8,829 bases of DNA from Lachnospiraceae bacterium UBA7109 (GTDB lineage: Bacteria > Bacillota > Clostridia > Lachnospirales > Lachnospiraceae), in NCBI GenBank assembly GCA_002492335.1, contig DKYD01000045.1, forward strand, positions 22,117-30,945. The letters are read 5' to 3'. Positions 1 to 6,285 of this stretch are shown here, one piece after another; within the stretch, counting starts at the first letter, position 1, and every line of letters starts with the position of its first letter. The position numbers and the translations under genes were made by a program. The notes under the pieces are model-generated. The model saw only the letters and a list, made by a program, of their open reading frames with translations, ran no database searches and had not been told where the DNA came from.

Positions 1-1
1 G

Positions 2-1276
2 CATATGTTCGCCATGTTCGGCGCAACGATTCTTGTCCCAATTCTGGTGAACGACTACTTTCACGGAGAAGGTCTTTCCATCCAGGTAACTTTATTCTGT
101 GCCGGTTTCGGTACACTTTTATTCCACGTACTTACCAAATTAAAGGTTCCTGCTTTTCTTGGTTCTTCTTTCGCTTTCCTTGGCGGATTTTCCACTGTTG
201 CCGAACTGGATACCGGGATTTTTGCTGATATGAGCTATGGGGAAAAGCTTCCATATGCCTGTGGAGGCGTCTTTGTTGCAGGTCTTCTATATCTGGTTCT
301 GGCGCTGATCATCAAGCTTATCGGCGTAAAACGGGTTATGCGTTATCTTCCGCCGGTAGTAACCGGGCCGATCATCATCTGTATTGGTCTGAGTCTCGCA
401 CCTTCCGCGATAAATAATGCATCTCAGAACTGGATTCTGGCGCTGATCGCACTGGCAACTGTCATTGTATTTAATATCTGGGGAAAAGGCATGTTTCGTA
501 TTATCCCAATTCTTATGGGAATCATCGTATCTTACGTGGCAGCTTTAATTATGAATGCCTGCGGAATGACAAATGCAGACGGCAGCGCTATCTTAAACTT
601 TGCGGGGGCTGCCAGCGCACCAATCCTGGGTGTTCCGAAGTTCTTCTTATGCAAATTTAACATCACCGCAATCCTTGCAATGGCTCCGATCGCGATCGCA
701 TCTATGATGGAGCATGTAGGAGATATCTCCGCTATTTCCGCTACAGTAGACCGTAACTTCATTGAAGATCCGGGACTTCACCGTTCTCTTCTGGGCGATG
801 GTCTGGCAACGGCCCTGGCCGCTCTTATCGGTGGCCCGGCAAATACTACTTATGGTGAAAACACAAGTGTTCTTGCACTCAGCCGTGTTTATGATCCCCG
901 TGTCATCCGTCTGGCCGCAATTTATGCAGTTGTCTTGAGTTTTATTCCTAAAATGGCAGAACTGATTGGTTCCCTTCCATCTGCAATTATCGGAGGAATC
1001 AGTTTCATCCTTTATGGTATGATTTCTGCAGTTGGTATCCGGAATGTAGTTGAAAATAAAGTAGACCTGACAAAATCCCGCAACCTGGTAATCACAGCAG
1101 TTATTCTTGTCTGTGGTCTTGGATTTTCAAGTGGACTTACCTTCACGGTAGCGGGCACACATATTACACTTACCGGGCTGGCACTGGCTGCCATTGCAGG
1201 TATTCTTTTAAATGCAATCCTTCCGGGAAATGAATATCATTTTAAATCTTCAAAAAATGAAAATCCGGAAGATTAA
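2..1276 (+). CDS. uraA: Uracil permease, NCS2 family (5' end outside window)
   Basis: This is an inner-membrane nucleobase:cation symporter that imports uracil for the pyrimidine salvage pathway. The visible part is a histidine codon at 2-4 plus 423 residues. The opening LFAMFGAT-like stretch (here HMFAMFGATILVP) lies about 24 residues into E. coli UraA, so the start is off the left edge and the Met at 5 is internal. Numbered from that Met, the signatures are the FLGSSFAF segment near 52-59, the EHVG motif with Glu236, and the NTTYGEN motif with Glu285. The two glutamates are 49 apart, exactly as Glu241 and Glu290 are in E. coli UraA, where they contact uracil. The NTTYGEN motif favours uracil over xanthine or purine specificity. 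The body is almost entirely hydrophobic helices and ends in a short charged tail. Its promoter, and any PyrR-type leader, lie outside the window. It converges on the spoIIIA operon. Some Firmicutes call this gene pyrP. Confidence 0.93.
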   Translation, partial: HMFAMFGATILVPILVNDYFHGEGLSIQVTLFCAGFGTLLFHVLTKLKVPAFLGSSFAFLGGFSTVAELDTGIFADMSYGEKLPYACGGVFVAGLLYLVLALIIKLIGVKRVMRYLPPVVTGPIIICIGLSLAPSAINNASQNWILALIALATVIVFNIWGKGMFRIIPILMGIIVSYVAALIMNACGMTNADGSAILNFAGAASAPILGVPKFFLCKFNITAILAMAPIAIASMMEHVGDISAISATVDRNFIEDPGLHRSLLGDGLATALAALIGGPANTTYGENTSVLALSRVYDPRVIRLAAIYAVVLSFIPKMAELIGSLPSAIIGGISFILYGMISAVGIRNVVENKVDLTKSRNLVITAVILVCGLGFSSGLTFTVAGTHITLTGLALAAIAGILLNAILPGNEYHFKSSKNENPED

Positions 1277-1318
1277 GCAGAATTGCAGAAATAAGGAATA
1301 AACCATAATATATTTCTT

Positions 1319-1371
1319 TCAAAAGAGCGGTCTCTACATATGCCGCTCTTTTGATTTTTCTTTTATTTTTC
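1319..1371 (+). terminator. Intrinsic terminator of the uracil permease gene
   Basis: A perfect 12-bp stem pairs 1319-1330 (TCAAAAGAGCGG) with 1343-1354 (CCGCTCTTTTGA) around a 12-nt loop, followed on the plus strand by T-runs (TTTTTCTTTTATTTTT) at 1355-1370. It begins 43 bp after the permease stop. The T-run overlaps the last codons of spoIIIAH. On the minus strand the same stem is followed by GAAAGAAATATATT, which is not a good T-tract. It is therefore strong for the permease and only a possible weak end for the spoIIIA transcript. Confidence 0.88.
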
Positions 1372-1992
1372 TTTCGCACTCACTGGTGTAATCACAATAT
1401 TTTCCGCCGCGATCCCGGTCTTCCTCGTCACAATATCTTCGATCTGCGCAAGATTCGCATCCGTAAGCTCTGACGCATTGATCACCACATCTGCCGCTTC
1501 CTCCGTAAGGCTTACAACTGCATCCGGAAATCCCTTGGATGCAAGAAGCGTCTCTGCAGCAGCTTCCTTCTCAGCAAGCTCCGTCATAACCGTCAGCTGA
1601 TTCAACGCACCCTGCTTCTGTTCATCACTCAAATTCTTGTTATCAATAATTTCCATCAGCGTCTCTTTATTTTTTGCACGGACCTGCTCCCTTGTCACTT
1701 TTGCTTCCGCTGCCACAGCTCCTGCCTCACCTGCAGTAAGTACTGCTTCTCCGGGCGTTCCTTCCACCTCTCCGTCTTCACCTCCGTCCTGACTTTTAAT
1801 GTCTCCCGAAGCGCTCGCCAGATCCTCCTGCGAAATATCCAAAAGCTCCTTTCCCGCAAGCTCGTTCCCGGTTTCCTGGACGTTATCCTTACTGTTGAAA
1901 ATCCTGCCGGAATAATTAAGATATCCGGCTGCGGCAATCATAATCGCAAGCGCCGCAATCATAATCTGGTTCTTCTTTAATATCTTTTTCAA
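1363..1992 (-). CDS. spoIIIAH: Stage III sporulation protein AH (SpoIIIAH)
   Basis: SpoIIIAH is a mother-cell membrane protein. In the B. subtilis model its extracellular domain binds forespore SpoIIQ across the intermembrane space and forms a ring of the SpoIIIA-SpoIIQ channel that sustains forespore development. The 209 residues (B. subtilis about 218) show a basic N-terminus, one membrane helix at about 9-28, and a Gly/Ala/acidic linker at about 30-98. The C-terminal ring-building domain of the EscJ/YscJ type spans about 100-205, with the alpha-helical EQKQGALNQLTVMTELAEKE region followed by the DVVINASELTDANLAQIEDIV strand-helix pattern. It starts at a TTG whose last two bases belong to the spoIIIAG stop (TTGA). 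AGGAGG lies 8 nt upstream, and no better in-frame start precedes the membrane helix. It is the last gene of the operon; its stop is followed by the terminator stem shared with the convergent permease gene. Confidence 0.93.
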   Translation of the reverse strand: MKKILKKNQIMIAALAIMIAAAGYLNYSGRIFNSKDNVQETGNELAGKELLDISQEDLASASGDIKSQDGGEDGEVEGTPGEAVLTAGEAGAVAAEAKVTREQVRAKNKETLMEIIDNKNLSDEQKQGALNQLTVMTELAEKEAAAETLLASKGFPDAVVSLTEEAADVVINASELTDANLAQIEDIVTRKTGIAAENIVITPVSAKEK

Positions 1993-2585
1993 TTTGCTTC
2001 CCTCCTGCCTTTTACTATTCTAATTTTATGCGTGTCTATCCCAAATAATGCCTGCACTGCCTCTGTAATATTTTTTACTACTACTGCATTGTCACCCCCA
2101 GGTGAAATCACTACCACACCTTCTATCCGGGGACTTAATTCCTTGCTGATATAAGGAACCTTTTCTTCTTCTCCATAGACGGCGTCTTCCCTGTTTGTTC
2201 TCTTTCTTGTCGTTCTGCTGCCTCCCTGACTGTCCGTCTCTGTTACGCTTTCCTCATCTGACTCCGTATCCTTTTCCACAACCTTCTCCGAAGATGACTG
2301 TAAAGTAATCATTACAGACACATCTCCCGCACCATCCATCCTGGATAATGTCTTCTCCAGTCTTCTCTCCAGCCTGTCTGTATAAGCCTCCTCTGTTACC
2401 TGTCCGCCGGAATTTTCTTCCTGTATGGTCTTCTCCTCCCGATTCGTCTTATCTTCTCCAGTCGGCATGGCAATTACAAGCAGAAGGACTCCTGCAAGCA
2501 GGAGAATGAGACCTTTATCCTTACCAGGCTTCTTCTCTTTCCATATCTTTCGGAACTTTTCTTCCCACACTTTTCTGTCAATCAA
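1989..2585 (-). CDS. spoIIIAG: Stage III sporulation protein AG (SpoIIIAG)
   Basis: SpoIIIAG is a single-pass mother-cell membrane protein whose extracellular domain forms a large ring in the SpoIIIA channel of B. subtilis. The 198 residues (B. subtilis about 229) have a charged cytoplasmic N-terminus (1-24), a membrane helix at about 25-41 (GLILLLAGVLLLVIAMP), and a polar linker to about 65. A split ring-building domain follows. Its first half is at about 68-105 (YTDRLERRLEKTLSRMDGAGDVSVMITL). A hydrophilic insertion runs about 106-150, rich in Glu, Ser, Thr and Arg, where the Bacillus protein has its beta-barrel-forming insertion. The second half is at about 152-195 (RIEGVVVISPGGDNAVVVKNITEAVQALFGI). 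The start is a TTG at 2585-2583 that overlaps the spoIIIAF end by 8 bp. A GTG five codons later has no ribosome binding site. The stop overlaps the spoIIIAH start. Confidence 0.93.
   Translation of the reverse strand: MIDRKVWEEKFRKIWKEKKPGKDKGLILLLAGVLLLVIAMPTGEDKTNREEKTIQEENSGGQVTEEAYTDRLERRLEKTLSRMDGAGDVSVMITLQSSSEKVVEKDTESDEESVTETDSQGGSRTTRKRTNREDAVYGEEEKVPYISKELSPRIEGVVVISPGGDNAVVVKNITEAVQALFGIDTHKIRIVKGRREAN
2001..2006 (-). promoter_or_regulatory. Ribosome binding site setting the TTG start of spoIIIAH
   Basis: AGGAGG, 8 nt upstream of the TTG at 1992-1990, lies inside the last codons of spoIIIAG. It is what supports a TTG start here, since no ATG or GTG fits the membrane-anchor N-terminus. 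Confidence 0.85.
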
Positions 2586-2886
2586 TCTCGATCTCCCCCA
2601 CCTCTATCTCCTCCTGTTCTTTCTCCGTCTGTAAAATATCCTCCTGCATCTTACGAAACTGCTGCATCTGTTCTTCATAAGTATCCTGATTGTAAATTTT
2701 TGAAAATATGTCCTCATTTCCAAAAATTTTAAGAATTGGAGTAAGCAGCATAAGCACAAGCACCAGTCCTGTAAAAAAATGAATATATTTTTCGTAATCT
2801 TTATTCGGCAGAACCTGCATAACAGCTGTCACAAGCACCAGATAACAGGCAACATTGCGAACCCATTCATAAAGATAATCAAACAT
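2578..2886 (-). CDS. spoIIIAF: Stage III sporulation protein AF (SpoIIIAF), short form
   Basis: SpoIIIAF is a small membrane component of the SpoIIIA channel platform. The 102 residues contain two membrane helices, at about 10-26 (RNVACYLVLVTAVMQVL) and 34-54 (YIHFFTGLVLVLMLLTPILKI), separated by the family's PNKDYEKY turn. A charged, probably helical tail ends in an acidic EEIEVGEIEID stretch. B. subtilis SpoIIIAF is about 206 residues and has a soluble ring-building-type domain after the second helix. Here almost all of that domain is missing. The stop overlaps spoIIIAG by 8 bp, so no downstream remnant can supply it. The start chosen is the ATG at 2886-2884, with GAGGA 4 nt upstream. An ATG at 2922 would add 12 residues read from inside spoIIIAE, without a ribosome binding site. 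Only 7 bp separate it from the spoIIIAE stop. Confidence 0.88.
   Translation of the reverse strand: MFDYLYEWVRNVACYLVLVTAVMQVLPNKDYEKYIHFFTGLVLVLMLLTPILKIFGNEDIFSKIYNQDTYEEQMQQFRKMQEDILQTEKEQEEIEVGEIEID
2593..2604 (-). promoter_or_regulatory. Ribosome binding site of spoIIIAG (TTG start)
   Basis: The purine-rich run GAGGTGGGGGAG ends 7 nt before the TTG at 2585-2583. It is the only good Shine-Dalgarno candidate near the N-terminus and lies within the end of spoIIIAF. The sequence is less canonical than the other sites in the operon. Confidence 0.6.
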
Positions 2887-2890
2887 GCTG

Positions 2891-2895
2891 TCCTC
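2891..2895 (-). promoter_or_regulatory. Ribosome binding site deciding the spoIIIAF start
   Basis: GAGGA within GGGGTGAGGACAGC is 4 nt upstream of the ATG at 2886 and overlaps the spoIIIAE stop codon (TGA at 2896-2894). It favours this ATG over the one at 2922. Confidence 0.75.
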
Positions 2896-4042
2896 ACCCC
2901 TTCCGCATGACAGCCGACACAATAACGATTGTAAAAAGGAATAACAGCCCGGTTGTAAATATAACCTTCATCAGAAGTCTGCAGCCGTCACTCACACTTT
3001 CTATGCATCCAATAATTCTCTTATCCGACACCGGCTGGAGGATTGCCGCCGCCAGTTTATACATCAGTACAACACAGCCGGTCTGTACAAGCGGATAAAT
3101 GCACAATGCAAAACAAATAACAGCGCCTGCCACACCAATCCCATTTTTCACCAACACTGCTGTTCCAAGCACAACTTCTGCCGTTCCGCCCAATGCATCT
3201 CCAATGACAGGAACCGCTTCCATCCCCCTTGTCACTACGCTGTTTTTCACCGAATCAATCGCAGGGCTTATCAGTCCCTGCATAATATTCAGGCCAGCCA
3301 CACAAGCAAGAAGCGTCTTGAGCGTCCATGATACGAAATTCTCAATCAGACCCGCAAATTTACTCAGATAATCTTCCTCGGACAAAAAATTTAAAATTCG
3401 GATCATCATGCCCACATGAACCGCAGGCAGTATAACACTCACAATCAGAAGCTCCACAATTAGAATCAGAAACAACACAAGACTGTAAAATGCGGTCGCC
3501 GTAATACTCCCCCCTGCGGCCGTCACCGCAAGGAAATAAATGGGACAGAAAGCTTTCATAAAAGAAACCAGACTTTCAATTCCGCCGGCGGTCCATTCCA
3601 CAACATTTCCAAATGCATTCAGACAAAGCGCTATCAAAAGCAGATACAGTATATAAAACCCGGTTTCCGATATCTGTCTGCTTTTAAATATATTTCCAAA
3701 ATTATGAAAAACCGCGGCTATCACCGCCAGAAACAAAATATGTACCAGACTTTCTTTACTGCTCGTATATGCATAAGACAGCTGCTCCATTACAAGCCGT
3801 TTCGCAAGATCTGCAGTAAAAGACAAATCACCGGACAGAATTCCCATAAGAGTTTCCTGAAAATCCATCCGCTCCCCCGGAAACAACTCTTTCAGTTCTT
3901 CATCAATTTTTTCAAAATCAAACATTTCCAGGCTGTCTTTTGTCGTATCATCAACATCTGCAGCAGAAAGAACCAGGATTCCTTTGCTGCTGCACAGCCA
4001 AAACACTGCCAATCCTATCAAAATTCTAATTACAGCCTTCAT
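2894..4042 (-). CDS. spoIIIAE: Stage III sporulation protein AE (SpoIIIAE)
   Basis: SpoIIIAE is the large polytopic membrane protein of the SpoIIIA channel, probably the core of its membrane platform. At 382 residues it is close to the B. subtilis length of about 399. A hydrophobic N-terminus (about 5-26, ending VLSAAD) looks like a signal sequence or first membrane segment. A polar, acidic extracytoplasmic segment follows at about 28-95. Several membrane helices come next, at about 99-119, 128-147, 161-178, 184-213, 234-256, 286-314 and 355-378. The stretch TRGMEAVPVIGDALGGTAEVVLGTAVLVKNGIG (about 271-303) is the conserved, re-entrant-looking region typical of the family. It starts at an ATG sharing ATGA with the spoIIIAD stop, with GGGAG about 9 nt upstream. 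The strict spacing fits translational coupling. Confidence 0.95.
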   Translation of the reverse strand: MKAVIRILIGLAVFWLCSSKGILVLSAADVDDTTKDSLEMFDFEKIDEELKELFPGERMDFQETLMGILSGDLSFTADLAKRLVMEQLSYAYTSSKESLVHILFLAVIAAVFHNFGNIFKSRQISETGFYILYLLLIALCLNAFGNVVEWTAGGIESLVSFMKAFCPIYFLAVTAAGGSITATAFYSLVLFLILIVELLIVSVILPAVHVGMMIRILNFLSEEDYLSKFAGLIENFVSWTLKTLLACVAGLNIMQGLISPAIDSVKNSVVTRGMEAVPVIGDALGGTAEVVLGTAVLVKNGIGVAGAVICFALCIYPLVQTGCVVLMYKLAAAILQPVSDKRIIGCIESVSDGCRLLMKVIFTTGLLFLFTIVIVSAVMRKG

Positions 4043-4425
4043 GGCAGAAACTCCCGGATCGTCTCAAGCAGTGTGAGAAGCACAGGCAGTCCAAGCACCA
4101 GTACAAATAGTTTCCCGAATATTTCAATCTGAACTGCAATTGCCTGATATCCTGCATCTCTGCAGATTCCCGATGAAAACTCTGCAATATAAGTAATTCC
4201 TATCATTTTAATAAGCGTTCCGAAAAAGGCAACATCTGTCTGAATATAACCTTCAATCGTACGGACTGCTTCCATAATCGCTTCCATATAAGGAATAACT
4301 GCCAGAAAAATCAAAACACTTAAGATAATACTGATATAAATTCCATATTCTTCTTTTCCGCTTTTAAACTGTACCGCAAGAAGCACCCCTGCCACTCCGA
4401 TAGCTCCAATCTGCATCATATCCAT
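4039..4425 (-). CDS. spoIIIAD: Stage III sporulation protein AD (SpoIIIAD)
   Basis: SpoIIIAD is a small integral membrane protein of the SpoIIIA channel. The 128 residues (B. subtilis about 133) form four hydrophobic segments at about 4-20, 29-52, 66-82 and 97-120. They include the family-typical EFSSGICRDAGYQAIAVQIEIFGK stretch (about 82-105). The start chosen is the ATG at 4425-4423, with AAGAAGG 7 nt upstream. An ATG at 4482 would add 19 polar, cysteine-rich residues unlike other SpoIIIAD N-termini and would overlap spoIIIAC. The 46-bp gap behind the spoIIIAC stop is the largest inside the operon. The stop shares ATGA with the spoIIIAE start. Confidence 0.92.
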   Translation of the reverse strand: MDMMQIGAIGVAGVLLAVQFKSGKEEYGIYISIILSVLIFLAVIPYMEAIMEAVRTIEGYIQTDVAFFGTLIKMIGITYIAEFSSGICRDAGYQAIAVQIEIFGKLFVLVLGLPVLLTLLETIREFLP

Positions 4426-4432
4426 CGTTATG

Positions 4433-4439
4433 CCTTCTT
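4433..4439 (-). promoter_or_regulatory. Ribosome binding site deciding the spoIIIAD start
   Basis: AAGAAGG lies 7 nt upstream of the ATG at 4425. No comparable site precedes the upstream in-frame ATG at 4482. Confidence 0.65.
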
Positions 4440-4471
4440 TCCCGCAACAACCCTTGATTATACATCTGGAA

Positions 4472-4666
4472 TCAAAGCGCAAATAAACGCTTTATTGCTT
4501 CAAATAAATCATAAATATATGGCACGATCCAGAACAATACGAGTATCAGACCCGCAAGACTTGTAAGAAATGCCTGTTCTTCTCTTCCACTGTGTTTCAA
4601 CACCTGGCTTAAGATGGACACAAGAATCCCCACAGCAGCAATCTTAAAAATTAAATTTACACTCAT
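4472..4666 (-). CDS. spoIIIAC: Stage III sporulation protein AC (SpoIIIAC)
   Basis: SpoIIIAC is a very small membrane protein of the SpoIIIA channel, with 64 residues (B. subtilis about 68). Two membrane helices, at about 3-23 and 32-51, flank the conserved polar turn KHSGREEQAF, and a short basic tail follows. AC and AD are related in fold and probably sit side by side in the membrane platform. The ATG has AAGGAG 6 nt upstream, in the 10-bp gap after the spoIIIAB stop. Confidence 0.92.
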   Translation of the reverse strand: MSVNLIFKIAAVGILVSILSQVLKHSGREEQAFLTSLAGLILVLFWIVPYIYDLFEAIKRLFAL

Positions 4667-4676
4667 ATCCGTCTCC

Positions 4677-5195
4677 TTACAACAGCAGGATCACTATAAG
4701 CATACCGCTCATAAAACCCAGACAGTGATATAATTTTATTTTCGTCTTCATACCCTCTCTTATTTCTTCCATAGCCGTTGACAGCTGCATCAGATAGAGT
4801 TCCAGTACCCTTATCTGCATCTGCACATCCTGTGTCCCAAGTCCCGCCCCAAGCTCCTTAAGCCTTACTATTTCTTCTGCCGGAAGTCCCGCACCCTCCA
4901 GATTCTCCCGTACGCTTGTCTCCCACAAACCGGCAAAGGTCTCTCCATTTCGAATACACATATTTGCAGCAAGACTTAGAAGCCATGTCTGATAAGGCTC
5001 TTTCGTGGTTCCGGCAATCATCCTGAAAATTTCCTCCAACGGACTTCTTGCATATCGTACTTCACTTTGTATCCGACAAACCAACTGCCTGAGCCGCTCT
5101 AATTGTCTATATTGTCCCCGAAGTTCCGATGCCCTGCTCTCTCCCAGAAACGTTGTCGCAGCAATAATAAAAAAGCTGCCTGCAGCCCTCAGCAT
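4677..5195 (-). CDS. spoIIIAB: Stage III sporulation protein AB (SpoIIIAB)
   Basis: SpoIIIAB is a membrane-anchored, mostly cytoplasmic helical protein of the SpoIIIA channel. In B. subtilis it resembles the GspF-type platform proteins of type II secretion and type IV pilus machines and is thought to work with the SpoIIIAA ATPase. The 172 residues match the Bacillus length of about 171. There is an N-terminal hydrophobic helix (about 2-17), long amphipathic helices from QYRQLERLRQLVCRIQSEVRYARSPL onward, the KELGAGLGTQDVQMQ signature near 113-127, and a C-terminal membrane helix (about 157-172) starting CLGFMSGMLIV. The start chosen is the ATG at 5195-5193 with GAGGAG 5 nt upstream, which places MLRAAGSFFIIAATT exactly as in the family. 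The first 7 bp overlap the end of spoIIIAA. Confidence 0.93.
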   Translation of the reverse strand: MLRAAGSFFIIAATTFLGESRASELRGQYRQLERLRQLVCRIQSEVRYARSPLEEIFRMIAGTTKEPYQTWLLSLAANMCIRNGETFAGLWETSVRENLEGAGLPAEEIVRLKELGAGLGTQDVQMQIRVLELYLMQLSTAMEEIREGMKTKIKLYHCLGFMSGMLIVILLL

Positions 5196-6145
5196 ACATT
5201 CTCCTCTTCCCGCTTTTCTTCCCGGAAAATACATTTTGTATTTTCGTCAAAAATTCCTTTTATATTCCCGACATGTGTACGGTTGCCAAGAAGCACATAC
5301 CGTTCAAACCTTTTTTCTCCAATCAGCTGGTCAAAAACCGGCTTCTTTTTCAGTTCCTCCATAGACTGCGCATGCACAGTAGCGAGCATCTTACAGCCGC
5401 AATGCATCGCATATTCGATAGCATGTACATCTTCTCTTGCGCCGATTTCGTCTACCGCGATTACCTCCGGACTCATGGAACGTATGAGCATGATCATCCC
5501 TTCCGCTTTGGGACACCCGTCCAGAATATCGGTTCTTATTCCAAGCTGGTTTTGTGCAACTCCCATATAGCATCCGCCAATTTCCGAGCGTTCATCTACA
5601 ACTCCTACTGATTTTCCGTTTATATAAGCATTTCCGTTTGATATCTGCCTTACCAGATCCCGCAGAAGTGTTGTCTTTCCACATCCCGGCGGTGATATGA
5701 TCAGTGTATGATACAGATTTTTCCCTCTTGTAATATAAGGGAACAGACTATCTGCACATCCGATTATTTCATGAGATACACGCATATTTACAGAAGAAAT
5801 ATGTTTTAAATTCTTTACTCTTCCTTCCTCTACGATTACTTGTCCTGTTATTCCCACACGATGCCCTCCTTCAACTGTAATAAATCCTTGTTTCATCTCC
5901 TGTTCATACGCATATAGAGAATAATTACTAATATAATCCAGCATTTCTCTTATATCCTCTTTCGTTACAATATAAGGTTTTCCTCTCGTCTGCCCTGCAA
6001 ACAGCTCCTTTCCCCTGTACCGGAGCAGCAGGGGCTTGTCTGTCCGAATCCTGATCTCCTGAAGCTCATCATAATTCAGCTTCTCCTGCTTTAGAATCAG
6101 ACGGATCTTACATGGGAGAACATTCAGAATCCTGTCTTTTTGCAT
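5189..6145 (-). CDS. spoIIIAA: Stage III sporulation protein AA (SpoIIIAA), ATPase
   Basis: SpoIIIAA is the cytoplasmic ATPase of the SpoIIIA channel, related to the secretion ATPases of type II/IV systems and pili. It is thought to power or assemble the channel from the mother-cell side. The 318 residues (B. subtilis about 307) comprise an N-terminal domain with the EGGHRVGITGQ motif near 92-102. The nucleotide-binding core has Walker A SPPGCGKTT at 151-159 (Lys157), a VVDERSEIGG motif at 182-191, Walker B VIAVDEIG at 228-235 (Asp232, Glu233), and a TVHA motif at 256-259. All ATPase motifs are intact. It starts at the ATG at 6145-6143, with AAGGAGG 10 nt upstream; another ATG 8 bp upstream is out of frame. 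It is the first gene of the eight-gene operon and overlaps spoIIIAB by 7 bp. Confidence 0.96.
   Translation of the reverse strand: MQKDRILNVLPCKIRLILKQEKLNYDELQEIRIRTDKPLLLRYRGKELFAGQTRGKPYIVTKEDIREMLDYISNYSLYAYEQEMKQGFITVEGGHRVGITGQVIVEEGRVKNLKHISSVNMRVSHEIIGCADSLFPYITRGKNLYHTLIISPPGCGKTTLLRDLVRQISNGNAYINGKSVGVVDERSEIGGCYMGVAQNQLGIRTDILDGCPKAEGMIMLIRSMSPEVIAVDEIGAREDVHAIEYAMHCGCKMLATVHAQSMEELKKKPVFDQLIGEKRFERYVLLGNRTHVGNIKGIFDENTKCIFREEKREEENVC
5201..5206 (-). promoter_or_regulatory. Ribosome binding site deciding the spoIIIAB start
   Basis: GAGGAG is 5 nt upstream of the ATG at 5195 and lies inside the last codons of spoIIIAA. An in-frame ATG at 5234 would add 13 residues of unrelated sequence. 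Confidence 0.8.
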
Positions 6146-6167
6146 CCTTTCATCCCCTCCTTACATC

Positions 6168-6195
6168 AATATATGTCCATGCTTTTTTTTTATGC
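6168..6195 (-). promoter_or_regulatory. Possible sigma-E-type promoter of the spoIIIA operon
   Basis: In B. subtilis spoIIIA is transcribed in the mother cell by sigma-E. On the minus strand GCATAAA (6195-6189) and CATATATT (6175-6168), 13 bp apart, resemble the sigma-E pattern KMATATT-N14-CATACAnT. The match is partial, and the implied start falls almost on the ribosome binding site (6162-6156), leaving a very short leader. An alternative -10 is CATAAAAA at 6194-6187, but its -35 is poorer. Some mother-cell promoter in this gap is expected; this exact placement is a guess. Confidence 0.3.
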
Positions 6196-6220
6196 CTGAA
6201 TATAAAATAATTCCGCAAAT

Positions 6221-6268
6221 AAAAAGAAAGATATTAAAAGCTTTCAACCTTTTAATACCTTTCCTTTT
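6221..6268 (-). terminator. AU-rich hairpin after pnp, probable terminator
   Basis: On the minus strand a 9-bp stem (TATTAAAAG at 6257-6249 with CTTTTAATA at 6240-6232, loop of 8) continues outward for 11 more positions with two G-T wobbles. The T-rich 3' arm (TCTTTCTTTTTATTT) doubles as the U-tract. It begins 18 bp after the pnp stop. Its low GC makes it weaker than the permease terminator, so some readthrough into spoIIIAA is possible. Confidence 0.55.
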
Positions 6269-6285
6269 CCTTATTTTTCTGGCTT

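Noticed and set aside
5..7. ATG at 5 as the true start of the uracil permease
   Set aside because: The histidine before it and the LFAMFGAT-like motif show it is internal, about 25 residues into the protein.
2590..2900. Internal sigma-E promoter ahead of spoIIIAG, as reported within the B. subtilis locus
   Set aside because: Only weak AT-rich matches were seen by eye (for example around 2785-2805); none has both a convincing -10 and -35.
2887..2922. Longer SpoIIIAF starting at 2922
   Set aside because: It would begin inside spoIIIAE without a ribosome binding site and give an N-terminus foreign to the family.
2907..4132. Plus-strand reading frames opposite spoIIIAE and spoIIIAD
   Set aside because: These are antisense shadows of strongly conserved minus-strand membrane-protein genes, with no ribosome binding sites or recognisable domains.
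4426..4482. Longer SpoIIIAD starting at 4482
   Set aside because: The 19 added residues are Cys-rich and polar, overlap spoIIIAC, and have no ribosome binding site; the ATG at 4425 has one.
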